A stretch of DNA of 64,000 nt, taken from the NCBI GenBank assembly GCA_021234155.1, contig JAJEKV010000034.1:2538001-2602000 (forward strand). The letters run 5' to 3'. Position 1 is the first letter of the stretch; each line of letters begins with the position of its first letter. The notes below the pieces were generated by a model. It was not told where the DNA came from, did no database searches, and saw only the letters and a list, made by a program, of their open reading frames with translations. The DNA is from Isoetes taiwanensis (Eukaryota; Streptophyta; Lycopodiopsida; Isoetales; Isoetaceae). Below, in pieces: positions 33,372 through 45,700 of this stretch. Position numbers and translations under genes: made by a program.

Positions 33372-34169
33372 ACTCCTTCCAAAATTCGTATTAGGCTAAA
33401 ATTAAAGATAGCCATGGCGTATGATGATGTGTCATTCATTTGAGGATGTGGCAAACAAAAAAAATGGAATTCCTGTATTGTGCGTTGCGTTTTGGAAGAG
33501 ACAAGGGCGGCAAAGAGGGAGCTCGTGTAAGTTCTCCCCTGTCTGAATGTAGACCGCCGGGCTACTCCCTAATGTCATACGGTCTGCTACCTCCTGAGCA
33601 GAACAGCCAGACGGTAAGTTTAAACCTTAAGCGGCGTTTCTGGGTTTTGCTCTAGGTTTGGATGCATGGATTCAAATGTTGAAGGATACTCAAGAGCCGC
33701 ACATTCAAAATGGAAGGAGCTTTCCCTCATTGTTCTTATGCATGCCGGACCTTTCCCCATCTTTTTCTACTCTGCTCTGGAGTAAGGCCGATATGCACCC
33801 CTTTCACCATTTAAATGGTTCTTTCAGCTGGTCCATCCATCTTCTTAAGTGTTTGCTGCATTTGGGGCTTCCTGGGTTTCACTCATTTTTTGGAATTTCG
33901 CTGTGATATTCGCAGGCGCAGGTGAGGAAATCAAGAAATCATCTGCAGTCTGTGAATGGCAATGGGGGGTTCAGGCCCACGTAGCTACCGATGCTAAAAT
34001 CTTTCTGCAATCAGTATTTATGGTATCGGGAGTTGATTAATCTGCAAGAGATCGCCGGTAAAATTTTGAAGCCCTTTCAAGCTTTTGTGAACTTCTTTTT
34101 AACTGGAAGCATCATGACAGTTTGTCATTTTAAATAAATGTGTTGATCTTGGAAAAATGCCACATGCAG
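33372..34169. other. gene-like flank, no recognised coding exon
   Basis: Splice-like sites occur (GACGGTAAGTTT near 33614; TTCGCAG near 33917), and an open plus-strand frame spans 33440-33655, but none of the translations is recognised. It may be upstream transcript sequence or debris of the ABCG gene copy. 32675-33257 likewise holds only short repeats of its own words. Confidence 0.3.
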
Positions 34170-34435
34170 GGTTTGTTAAATGCAGTAGGCATGTTCACAA
34201 CAAAGAGAACCAAGCTCACAATTTTGAAGGATATCAATGGCCGCCTTAAGACTAAAAGGTTAGCTTTTTGTGTTAATAGACCAATACATGTTTCATTAAT
34301 AGGAATTAGAAGACAAATTGCCCTTTCTTTTACAGAATGACACTTCTGCTAGGTCCGCCAAGTTATGAAAATACAACTCTTCTTTTGGCCATTGCTGAGA
34401 TATGCCATTGATGAAAGCTTGATGAAGACTTAAAG
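34170..34435 (+). pseudogene. PDR-type ABC transporter (ABCG) fragment
   Basis: Two exons are visible. Exon 34170-34258 encodes GLLNAVGMFTTKRTKL and TILKDINGRLKTK; exon 34336-34435 encodes MTLLLGPPSYENTTLLLAIAE, then five extra codons including two stops, then KLDEDLK. With the intron at 34259-34335 (GTTAGC...TTACAG) the phase is exact (phase 2, rebuilding Arg). Full-size plant PDR transporters have this stretch before and across Walker A (GPPSSGKTTLL...AGKLD). Here Walker A has lost its Gly-Lys (GPPSYENTT), so ATP binding would be lost. No other parts of the about 1,400-residue protein are found. The ancestor would be a plasma-membrane exporter. Confidence 0.82.
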
Positions 34436-34542
34436 GTAGACAGATTGATTACTGTACGCTCACAAACCACACTTATGCTTAGCAAGAATATGTCCCTTGG
34501 TTTGCTAAACAAGCAAAAACCGTAAAATAAGGGTTTCCTGAC

Positions 34543-35610
34543 ATGTCGCCGAAGATGGCTGCCGGTTCTACTGCAGCTAAACAGAAGGATGATAACGCAA
34601 TTGAGGTATAAAGCATCACAAAAAGTTGACATTTTTTTGGCATTCTATCATGCTGTAAAAGCTAAACAGAGTTTCATGCTGAACCAGTCTTTCCCTAGCT
34701 TCCAGAACGATTGGGTACAGAAATAGTTGTAAGGTCTGCCCTTGTGGGTTATCTATCCTTAGGGATGTGATGAGGAATGGAACCTTTAAAAGATGTAATG
34801 TATCTCTAAAAGACGTAGTCCATGTGAACATCTTATGCAGACTGCTCTCTTGGCCCTCTCTTCCATGCAAAGCATTTTACTTGCAGTAGGAATGGTGATC
34901 AATGCTGCAAAAGCTTACCAGGTTAGTGCTCATGAGCACAGTTTTCTTGCCAACTTCTCTAGATCTCAAAGCTTACAAATTGCTGGAGCCACAGATGCAC
35001 CAGTATGTCTCCGATTTGTGATGTTGAATCTCCGATTATATTTGTCACTTTTCAGAGAGAAATGAGCTCCCATTTTTCATAGTAAAGGGTATGGTAAAAT
35101 TTATTAGTATTGACATGTTTTGTAATACAATTCAAATTCTGTAGGTTGAAACACTACAAGTTGCTATTGCAGAATTGAGCAGTTTGCCATCAGTAAGGGT
35201 AAGGCCAGTTCCTTTTCTGCTGGTATTAAATTCTGTCAGTACTAGTTAATTTCGTTGGCATATTTTACAACATAAAATATGTTTTTCAAATTTTCATGGT
35301 CCTATGCAGGCTGTATATAGAAGACAGGGAAACGTCTTTTTTCGAACACAGATCAAAGCGGCCTTGGATTGCCAACAGAGTATGTTCTCTTCCCTCAGAT
35401 GCTAAACTTTTTACATCTAAATGAATATGACTGCCCTTAATTAGCACCCTCACTCTGTCAAATTTTTAACACTGAATTATACTCCATTTAACACAAACTT
35501 TTTTTGAAGTCATTTTTTAACATGTATAAAAGGAAACCAGATCAATTTTTCTTTATGTGATCAATGCAGAGGATCTTGAGAAGCTAAAGGCCCAATCTTC
35601 AAAAACATGA
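34543..35610 (+). CDS. prefoldin-like 75-aa protein, ASDURF-like (4 exons)
   Basis: Exons: 34543-34605, 35145-35198, 35310-35379, 35570-35610, all with GT-AG introns and consistent phase, giving 75 residues and a stop at 35608-35610. The start MSPKMAAGSTAAKQKDD is hydrophilic. The rest is a heptad-like helix with IAELSSLPSVRAVY, then RRQGNVFFRTQIK, then QQKDLEKLK: a prefoldin-type coiled coil. The VYRxQxNxFF motif resembles animal ASDURF, the small prefoldin-like subunit of the PAQosome co-chaperone, and small plant proteins annotated as prefoldin subunits. It is the only intact host gene in the window. The assignment rests on motif memory; exon 2 could be preceded by a missed exon. Upstream region 33.4-34.5 kb may hold the promoter and UTR. 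Confidence 0.65.
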
Positions 35611-37192
35611 AACTAAGTTCATTGAAGATCATCGGCAATGGTTTTGTCGCGATTGAGCCATGGGGTTACTGTTCCTGAAACTCATGATTTTCTATGTTCT
35701 AAAATGTGTCGATTCAAAAAAAGATAGTTTATGGGTTATACTAAATCAATGAAGAAGAATGCTATATTAGTTTTATGGGTTATACTAAATCAATGAAGAA
35801 GAATGCTATATTTAAGCGTATAAATCTGAAGATGGGATTAAGCGAGACCATTAACAACTACTTATGACCATTAACAACTACTTATGACGGATCAAGACAT
35901 CATGAGCAGAATGGTCTGGTTATTATTTTTCTATGTATTGCATTGATTCAATAGTTGGGTTATACTAAAAGGAACAAGGAATGCTGGCTGTTCCGTTCTT
36001 CCACAAGATAAACATAAAGCTTGAAGTTGCTTGCCCAACTAACTCTTGAAGTGTAGGTCATCTTCATAACTTACCAATTGCATACGCAAGGGTCCACAAT
36101 AAAACAAACAAGACTGAGTCCGAACATGTGAGCCAGATGCTAAAGATCAACAAGTATTATGCTCCTGACTATACATGATAAGATTGTTTTTAGTAAGATC
36201 CACATAAGAACTTCCTATAAGATCCATGTGGGATTATTGATGTAATCATTCTATCAATCAAGTAAAAAAGCGGTTTCATTCCTTATAAAAGTAAAAGAAC
36301 TTTGAACATGGGGTTAAAAGTCAGGCCCCAATTTGTTAACAGAATTTTCATTCCTTATAAAAGTAAAAGAACTTTGAACATCGGGTTAAAAGTCAAGCCC
36401 CAATTTGTTGACAGAATTTCCTAGTGGAACATGTTATAAAACATTCCTAGTGGAACATGATATAAAACTCGTTATTAAAACTCAGCATTTAATATTGAGT
36501 TCACCATTTGTTTTTTAGCCCAAAATTTGGAAATTTGGAAAAAAAGTTGGCCCTTGGATTTGTCTCTCTTGCTCAATTGTTGGACTCATTTGACTTGATC
36601 ACTCTCAATTTTTTGGGTTTGTTTTGCCATGTGGCAGAGCCGTCAAATGCAATAATCCCACGTTCTTAATGGTTTTTGCATGCATCTTTTAATATCTGGT
36701 TAATGTAATTAAGCGGGTGGAGACTTTACTAGACCTCTTATTTTCCAAGCAGTTAACATGTTCAAATCCCAACTATGACTGAGCTCAGGTTATTTTAATT
36801 TATTCCATCATTTGCTATCTATGCCATTGTTGTTTTAGCTCCTCATGTAGAACTTCTTTTATTTTAAATTGTTAAATGAACATGAGTATAATGATTTGAA
36901 TCTTCCATGATATTAGTGCATATGTTGTGTTCTCTTTTCTTTATCCTTATGTATACCATACCTAAGGCTCCGAAGGGGCCAATCTTTTTTTTTTCAAGTT
37001 AACACAAACCACTAAATCCCACACTTTTAATTAGATTTCCCTTAAAACTTTGTTTGACGAGGGGTGACTTAGGGCATCGAGAGCTGTAGGATGGGCATTT
37101 TATCAAATTTGGACCATAGATAGTGATCCTCGTTTGTGGAATATGTTCCTACAAGTTTGAGTGTACTGTATAGTGAGGTTTGTAAAATATTA
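35611..37192. other. intergenic, small tandem duplications
   Basis: No gene is seen. Three local duplications: GGGTTATACTAAATCAATG at about 35733 and 35776; ATTCCTTATAAAAGTAAAAG at about 36277 and 36349; CCTAGTGGAACATG at about 36420 and 36446. T-rich at 36980-36990. Confidence 0.6.
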
Positions 37193-38158
37193 TCTTAACA
37201 TATATAATTATTAGGGGGAAGATGCATTTGGCATATTCGGTAGATGCTTTCGTCCCGCAAAAGTTGTATTTAATGTTTTTCTCAAGTCCGCCGCCGTGAC
37301 CAATGATGCCGCCAGCAAACGCAAAGCGCCGGACTGAAGATCAAATGTGCGATAGTCTGAAGCCATAGCCTCTCGGATTCGAAAACATGGAGCAACCCAA
37401 GTACTGCCGAGAAGTGAAACATCAACCCTGCAGCTTTTCTCAGGGGCGGATTCTGCATTCAATAGTGCCGATTGCTTGCATGGCAAAATTGTCCTGCTGG
37501 GTTTTTTTGAGCGATTTACTGTTCTGGCGATCCCATTCTTCTTCGTTGAATCTATACACGACGGAGGGAAGGTATTTTGTGTATGTAAGCAAAAGCCAAA
37601 TAGGGAAGCAAAAAATAGATGTATGCCGATGATATAAAATAGATATGTCTTTGCCTAAGTCATTAGATGCAGCTCATATTCCGGTGGTCGTTCTGACCGA
37701 AGCTCTTCAAGAGGCTAGTGGCTTCAAGAGATCTTCAATGGAGCTGCCGATAAGATAGATATTCTTTGTTGTTTCTAGTTGAAGTTTAAAGAACCCCATC
37801 GATCTGAATTTTTGAAACGGAAATGCTTTCTTGGTTTGGAGCGAATTTCTTTTTGAGATGGATCAATCCGACAAACAGGGTCTCATCTTTGCTTCTCTTC
37901 ATGCAACTTTGAAAGAAAAGTCCATTCACCACTATGTCCTGCATTCATCGAGTAGGTCCTTTTCCCCTTGATTATTGTATATATGAATCATGTTCAAATT
38001 TACTGATCAAATTATTTTCTTGCATTTCTTGATAGAGGGATGATAGTGTAATTCAAACCGGTAGAGAATCGGGCTGATGGAGATCTTTTCCAGTGGAAAT
38101 AATGGCTATATTACTTATATAGCATTATGAATAACATGAGCAGCATGGACATTCAAAT

Positions 38159-38293
38159 GCACCAGACAAGACAGATGCAGCCAACGCATTATGCGACTTC
38201 ACCCAGAAGATCCTGAACACATCCCTATACAGCTGCTGCATCTATCACTTGGAAGAAAATGACAATGGCCTGCCTCTTCCTATAGGCAAAAAG
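38159..38293 (+). pseudogene. captured exon-like segment, unidentified
   Basis: A 45-codon open stretch reads TDAANALCDFTQKILN, then SLYSCCIYHLEEN, then GLPLPIGKK and is followed directly by GTACAC, a donor-like site. The composition and lack of bias look like true coding sequence. The same segment is repeated unchanged in unit 2 at about 43694-43828. I do not recognise the family. Confidence 0.45.
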
Positions 38294-39000
38294 GTACACG
38301 GGTAGATAATTGTTTCTTTTACTGAAGTCGCATTCAAATTATGTATCAGAATGTTGGGGCCATTTTTTGAGAGATACAATACATTTTTTTTGCCAACATC
38401 AACTTCAATGGGAATGCTGGATCTACTTAGGTACAAGTGAATTGTCAAGAAGCTACCTATGCAATATCCCAGGTGATATGCAAAAAGTGCTGAAATGCAA
38501 GGCCCAGACCACTCGCCCAGAAAGGTTGAAGCTGATATAAACCGCTATGCTCTGCTAAGGCATCCTGATTTATACCGTCCCCTGGCGCACAGATTTTTAA
38601 ATTGAACATGGTTATTTGTTCTTTTTCTTGAGAATTATGTGTCTCATATCCTTTCTTAATCTGTGTAGAAAGGCTGTATCACTTTGGATGTTTAGAAGAA
38701 GCACTGCATGTCTCAGACAGAAAATTATGGTTGTTTAATGACATAATTCTACTTACAATAATTCTACTTACAAGTGAGGAAATTGAAGACGACCTTACAA
38801 TATTTGGGCAGGAGGATGCCATGTTTGCTTTTAGAAATGCATTATTACTGACATGTACATCGGTTTTTCATTTGTTCTTTCATCTGCACTAGTGTCAGTT
38901 GCAGCAACGTGTTTGATAAATTATAGGGCACGTGAAACTAGAAAAAATTCTCAAAATTAGTTTTGGAGTATTGCTATGTTTGCAAAATATTTTTCCGCTT

Positions 39001-39560
39001 AAATGTTACACTAGACAATATCCTAAGTGATATGTCAAAGGGTGTTGAAATGCAAGGCCCAGACCACTTGCCCAAAAAGGTTGAAGCTGGTATAAGATTG
39101 TAGTTTTATCGCTATGCTTTGAAAAGGCATCCTGGTTATACTTTCCCTTGAGCACATATTTTTAAGTTGAACATTTCCATTTGTTCTTTTTCTTGAGAGT
39201 TATGTGTCTCATATCCCTTCTTGATTTGTGTGGACAGATTGTATCACTTTGGATGTTTAGAGGAAATTGCATGTCTCAGACAGAAGATTATAGTTGTCTA
39301 ATGATATAATTCTACTTACAGGTGAGGATACTGAAGACGACATTGCAACATTTGGGCAGGAGGATGTCATGTTTGCTTTAGAAATGCATTATTACTGCCA
39401 TATACATCGGTTCTTTCATCTGCACTAGTGTCAAGTGCAGCAACGTGTTTGATAAATTATAGGGCACGTGAAATTAGAAAATTAGTTTTGGAGTATTGCC
39501 ATGTTTGCAAAATATTTTTCCGCTCTTAAATGCTACACTAGACAATACCTTGTGACCATA
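39001..39560 (+). repeat. internal diverged repeat inside the Helitron-like unit
   Basis: The stretch 39000-39540 repeats 38470-38990 in diverged form: TGATATGCAAAAAGTGCTGAAATGCAAGGC and TTTGGGCAGGAGGATG-type words appear in both in order (each cited word is a few bases different). The unit thus contains an older internal duplication of about 520 bp, also present in unit 2. Confidence 0.7.
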
Positions 39561-40741
39561 TTTCACATCTCGTGAAACTAAATTTTGTGAATGGAGTAAC
39601 TTATCTACACCAGACTACAGATTACAATGAACCAAGATAAGGAACAATTTTATGCAGCTGATGCTTTATGGAATTTGGTTTTTAAAATTCCCAGTCCTAT
39701 GGAAAAATTTGGCTTTCAAAATTCCGAGTTCTATGGGTTATTATGAAGCACACTTGAAGACCAAACAATATTTGTGAAGAATCTAAGCATGATTGAACTT
39801 ACCATGTAAAAGATTACCATGCAAGAGGATTTGGACATAGTGCAAAATGTATTCATTATTCAGGATGCATTGTTATCTTCACATTATTGTATGGAGGATA
39901 CTCAAAGCCTAAAGATAGGCAGCTAAATAATCTCTGTCATTTGGATTTATGCAATAGTTTGCAAAATTTCACTACATTTGTCTTTTCATAATACATGGTA
40001 GTTTCATTTTAGATTGTACACATCAAGGATCCTCTACTATAACCCAATAACCCTGAACATGACTTCTCGAGTTCATCAAAACTTTTGAAGCATAATCCCT
40101 TACACTCTTTATGCAGTCACAGGCTATATGTTGAGGGACATGAATATCATTCAACATCATTTTCACTTTGTTATGCTGTATTTTATCTTGATTACTCAAT
40201 GGTTGTTTACTGCGAAAAATTTATCTTGAAATACCCTCACCAGGCTCCTGCCCATGGCATGTTCGTAGTAATACTTTGCATTTTGGATTGGCACCGCATT
40301 GGTAAAAGAGAAATGTTCACGACTATTCTTTCCACCAATAATACACAAGATCTTGATCTTACATTTCTCATTGTTTGTCCTGCACTATTAGAGGATAGCC
40401 AATAGCAGGATAGTGGGAATGCCACCATCATTATGACACCAGAACACAAGGCAATAGTATAGGTTCAAATCTTGCATATGAAGTGAGTTTTGATATGGGG
40501 TGAATGTAAATTTTTGTAGACAAATCTGTTTTTAGACAAAAAGGTGAGAGCAGCTGCATGTTAAAATAGAGCATTCTAAGTTCATTGCAAGTTTGAGTGG
40601 TGCTGCACTTATTCGTTGTAAGCATTTATTCTTTTCTGAAAGTTTTCTCATGTAGCATCTTAAGCAAAATTAGCAAATTAAATGTGTTTGATATGACACT
40701 CATAGCATCATAAAAATTCCTAGTTTGCTTTTATGTTGTAG

Positions 40742-40862
40742 AAACTGCATACGTGTAGCGGACAACATAAAAAGGCGTCTGTACTTATGCAGGAGCCAGA
40801 AGTGCTTGTGGTGCTCCAAAGAAGCAGAGAGCGGTACATACAGTTTGGAGGGTATTATGAAG
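40742..40862 (+). pseudogene. captured exon-like segment 2, unidentified
   Basis: After TTGTAG an open stretch of 40 codons reads KLHTCSGQHKKASVLMQE, then VLVVLQRSRERYIQFGGYYEG, followed by GTACTA. It looks like an exon with acceptor and donor. In unit 2 (about 46278-46397) one A is missing from CCAGAAG and one A is added in a run, which breaks the frame. Family not recognised. Confidence 0.45.
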
Positions 40863-41941
40863 GTACTATTCTATCAATTGCAAATGGATTTTCAAATTTC
40901 CCTGAACAGCAACATCCAATGTAGGTTTTTGACATTTCAGAGTTATGCAGAAGGGTTTACGAGGAGCTTCTTGATGTTTCAATCTATAAGAGCATTTAAG
41001 GTGAAAGAAAAAAAATTTGCTGGAGGCTTATACACCACTATTAAGGCATGCATCCTGTCTCCCGCTGCCAATGGTTTTGTTCTTAAATATATATATACAA
41101 ATTTTATAAGGAATGACAATGGCTGCACCATCCCGTTGTCTTTGGCAAACTCTTAAACATGTTTGATGCCAATTTTGAAGATAATAAAGATGAAAAGAAA
41201 AAGGTCGGACAGAATTTTTGCGGGCTGACAATGAGGATGTTAATGAATGGGAGCATGTTATGCACATCTGCAATTATTTATGAAATTTCTCTTGAATGTA
41301 AGAATACGAATCTTATGGCTCACCGAATTCCAAAGTTATTTTGACAAACATTGTAGGTTAAAACATGATAAGAGATGCCTTTGTGGGGATGACAAGACCA
41401 TTAGATAATTAGATATAATGACAGAAGCAATTATATCTAGAGCACCACATGCATACCAAAATCTGCATATGAATTAAGACTCCTGTGCACGGTCTCTCTA
41501 ACATTGGTTGTCTTTCACGCTAAGGAAACGACGCATTGTAAAAGATCAACCATCCTTTTTTGCTAAAATTTTCATACAAAATCTTTATCACAAACTACCA
41601 TTGGACTTGAGAAATCTAGGGGAAAGGGGCTTGAGAAATTTGGGGGAAAGTTAAGGAACCTTAGTTGAAGAATTCCACTTTGAAATGTATTGACCCTTTA
41701 AATGCGTAAGCATGTTCGAGCCCCAATAAATATTGTCAATTTTCTTAACCTGCCTCCAGCTGATCATTGATATCTAGCAATTAAGCATGACAAGAGTATA
41801 TAACGTTTTGGATTTAAATGAGTTGGAAAAAGACATTTCAACTCCTGCATGTTATTTCACATTCAAAGGTTGTCCAGAATTGAGAACTATTCGACTTGGC
41901 ACAAAAATTCTTTTTACAGTAGGTTGGAGAAGAGAAATGTT

Positions 41942-41977
41942 CGCGGCGGCCGTAAGGCCGCCGCGATAAATTTCTTG
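41942..41977 (+). other. Helitron-like 3' terminus, unit 1
   Basis: CGCGGCGGCC - GTAA - GGCCGCCGCG is a perfect 10-bp GC-only stem, followed by 12 nt (ATAAATTTCTTG) to the end of homology. A GC-rich hairpin about 10-12 nt before the end is the hallmark of Helitron 3' ends. Confidence 0.8.
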
Positions 41978-42722
41978 TAAGGTTTAAATAGAATGTATTA
42001 AATAGTGTTGATTTCCTACATATTTAGTGGCATGACGTTAAAGTACTATCTATCTATCAAAACAATCCGAGGGGGTAGAAAAGGGGCTCTTGCTGGGAGC
42101 AGATGGTCAAGGAAATTATCTGGGACGATTTTCATTAAGTTGTCGGTATATTTTTGGTAATGATCAGAATGACTCTTTTGACAGTAATGATTCAGCGAAG
42201 TTTTTCTCTATAGGAATGCTGATAGATTTCAAGTAATTTGTGAATCTAGAAAAACCAAAAACAAATTATCGAAAGTCTAATTGAATCTGAACATGTATTC
42301 TCATGAAAATTTAGCAACATTGGTTCGTATAATCAATGACTACAATCCTTAAAATACATATATGCAACATATAAAATCCTTAAATATGTTGTTTCCTATA
42401 TATACATGTTGCGTACGTAGAAAAGTGACATAGTTAATAAGCCAGGAACTTGCATTATCAATGCTATAGGAGGTATGATTCTAATGTCGTTGCTGATATT
42501 TTTTACGCAGTGGCTCTATTCGAGTTCTTAACTAAGAAAATTAAATTGTTCCAATCAATGACTGCCTCTAGAATCTCTACTATGATTTCCTTTTTACCAG
42601 CATGCATTCTGCATGCAATCATGGGCTATAGATTTCGGCTTCCAACAAGGGGAACAAGGCTATGCCTACAATAGAAACAGGCGCAGAGGTCATTTGCTGA
42701 GTTATCTTTGCCACCTTTTGTA
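41978..42722. other. unique spacer between the two Helitron-like units
   Basis: 745 bp without homology to the other unit's flanks and without recognised genes. Its ends share only TA with the flanks of the two elements. Confidence 0.6.
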
Positions 42723-45700
42723 TCTTAACATATATAATTATTAGGGGGAAGATGCATTTGGCATATTCGGTAGATGCTTTCGTCCCGCAAAAGTTGTATT
42801 TAATGTTTTTCTCAAGTCCGCCGCCGTGACCAATGATGCCGCCAGCAAACGCAAAGCGCCGGACTGAAGATCAAATGTGCGATAGTCTGAAGCCATAGCC
42901 TCTCGGATTCGAAAACATGGAGCAACCCAAGTACTGCCGAGAAGTGAAACATCAACCCTGCAGCTTTTCTCAGGGGCGGATTCTGCATTCAATAGTGCCG
43001 ATTGCTTGCATGGCAAAATTGTCCTGCTGGGTTTTTTTGAGCGATTTACTGTTCTGGCGATCCCATTCTTCTTCGTTGAATCTATACACAGACGGAGGGA
43101 AGGTATTTTGTGTATGTAAGCACAGCAAATAGGGAAGCAAAAAATAGATGTATGCCGATGATAGAAAATAGATATGTGCTGCCTAAGTCATTAGATGCAG
43201 CTCATATTCCGGGGTGGTCGTTTACAGCCGAAGCTCTTCAAGAGAGGCGCTAGTGGCTTCCGAGATCTTCAATGGAGCTGCTGATAAGATAGATATTGCT
43301 GTTGTTTCTAGTTGAAGTTTAAAGAACCCCATCGCATCTGAATTTTTTGAAACGGAAATGCTTTCTTGGTTTGGAGCCGAATTTCTTTTGAGATGGATCA
43401 ATCCGACAAACAGGGTCTCATCTTTGCTTCTCTTCATGCAACTTTGAAAGAAAAGTCCATTCACCACTATGTCCTGCATTCATCGAGTAGGTCCTTTTCC
43501 CCTTGATTATTGTATATATGAATCATGTTCAAATTTACTGATCAAATTATTTTCTTGCATTTCTTGATAGAGGGATGATAGTGTAATTCAAACCGGTAGA
43601 GAATCGGGCTGATGGAGATCTTTTCCAGTGGAAATAATGGCTATATTACTTATATAGCATTATGAATAACATGAGCAGCATGGACATTCAAATGCACCAG
43701 ACAAGACAGATGCAGCCAACGCATTATGCGACTTCACCCAGAAGATCCTGAACACATCCCTATACAGCTGCTGCATCTATCACTTGGAAGAAAATGACAA
43801 TGGCCTGCCTCTTCCTATAGGCAAAAAGGTACACGGGTAGATAATTGTTTCTTTTACTGAAGTCGCATTCAAATTATGTATCAGAATGTTGGGGCCATTT
43901 TTTGAGAGATACAATACATTTTTTTTGCCAACATCAACTTCAATGGGAATGCTGGATCTACTTAGGTACAAGTGAATTGTCAAGAAGCTACCTATGCAAT
44001 ATCCCAGGTGATATGCAAAAAGTGCTGAAATGCAAGGCCCAGACCACTCGCCCAGAAAGGTTGAAGCTGATATAAACCGCTATGCTCTGCTAAGGCATCC
44101 TGATTTATACCGTCCCCTGGCGCACAGATTTTTAAATTGAACATGGTTATTTGTTCTTTTTCTTGAGAATTATGTGTCTCATATCCTTTCTTAATCTGTG
44201 TAGAAAGGCTGTATCACTTTGGATGTTTAGAAGAAGCACTGCATGTCTCAGACAGAAAATTATGGTTGTTTAATGACATAATTCTACTTACAATAATTCT
44301 ACTTACAAGTGAGGAAATTGAAGACGACCTTACAATATTTGGGCGGGAGGATGCCATGTTTGCTTTTAGAAATGCATTATTACTGACATGTACATCGGTT
44401 TTTCATTTGTTCTTTCATCTGCACTAGTGTCAGTTGCAGCAACGTGTTTGATAAATTATAGGGCACGTGAAACTAGAAAAAATTCTCAAAATTAGTTTTG
44501 GAGTATTGCTATGTTTGCAAAATATTTTTCCGCTTAAATGTTACACTAGACAATATCCTAAGTGATATGTCAAAGGGTGTTGAAATGCAAGGCCCAGACC
44601 ACTTGCCCAAAAAGGTTGAAGCTGGTATAAGATTGTAGTTTTATCGCTATGCTTTGAAAAGGCATCCTGGTTATACTTTCCCTTGAGCACATATTTTTAA
44701 GTTGAACATTTCCATTTGTTCTTTTTCTTGAGAGTTATGTGTCTCATATCCCTTCTTGATTTGTGTGGATGATTGTATCACTTTGGATGTTTAGAGGAAA
44801 TTGCATGTCTCGCATGTAAGATTATAGTTGTCTAATGATATAATTCTACTTACGGTGAGGATCTTCAAGACGACATTGCAACATTTGGGCAGGAGGATGT
44901 CATGTTTGCTTTAGAAATGCATTATTACTGCCATATACATCGGTTCTTTCATCTGCACTAGTGTCAAGTGCAGCAACGTGTTTGATAAATTATAGGGCAC
45001 GTGAAATTAGAAAATTAGTTTTGGAGTATTGCCATGTTTGCAAAATATTTTTTTCCGCTCTTAAATGCTACACTAGACAATACCTTGTGACCATATTTCA
45101 CATCTCGTGAAACTAAATTTTGTGAATGGAGTAACTTATCTACACCAGACTACAGATTACAATGAACCAAGATAAGGAACAATTTTATGCAGCTGATGCT
45201 TTATGGAATTTGGTTTTTAAAATTCCCAGTCCTATGGAAAAATTTGGCTTTCAAAATTCCGAGTTCTATGGGTTATTATGAAGCACACTTGAAGACCAAA
45301 CAATATTTGTGAAGAATCTAAGCATGATTGAACTTACCATGTAAAAGATTACCATGCAAGAGGATTTGGACATAGTGCAAAATGTATTCATTATTCAGGA
45401 TGCATTGTTATCTTCACATTATTGTATGGAGGATACTCAAAGCCTAAAGATAGGCAGCTAAATAATCTCTGTCATTTGGATTTATGCAATAGTTTGCAAA
45501 ATTTCACTACATTTGTCTTTTCATAATACATGGTAGTTTCATTTTAGATTGTACACATCAAGGATCCTCTACTATAACCCAATAACCCTGAACATGACTT
45601 CTCGAGTTCATCAAAACTTTTGAAGCATAATCCCTTACACTCTTTATGCAGTCACAGGCTATATGTTGAGGGACATGAATATCATTCAACATCATTTTCA

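Larger units (their letters stand above)
37193..41977 (+). mobile_element. Helitron-like element, unit 1 (4.8 kb)
   Basis: Starts TCTTAACATATATAATT after TA and ends with a hairpin plus ATAAATTTCTTG before TA. It has no terminal inverted repeats and no flanking duplication beyond the shared TA. The same sequence recurs at 42723-47522, while flanks and the 745-bp spacer are not shared, which argues for transposition. No Rep or helicase is encoded, so it would be non-autonomous. It carries exon-like pieces (38159-38293; 40742-40862) of unidentified genes and small ORFs of doubtful value (37211-37486 minus, 40085-40405 plus). The terminus is CTTG where classical Helitrons have CTRR. Confidence 0.65.

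Noticed and set aside
37211-37486. 91-residue minus-strand ORF, duplicated at 42741-43016, as a gene
   Set aside because: It begins 20 bp from the element start and no family is recognised; kept only as doubtful content of the Helitron-like units.
41978-42722. Simple segmental duplication of a 5.5-kb tract
   Set aside because: The spacer and outer flanks are not duplicated and both copies end at the same structural termini, favouring two transposition events; an assembly artefact still has to be excluded.
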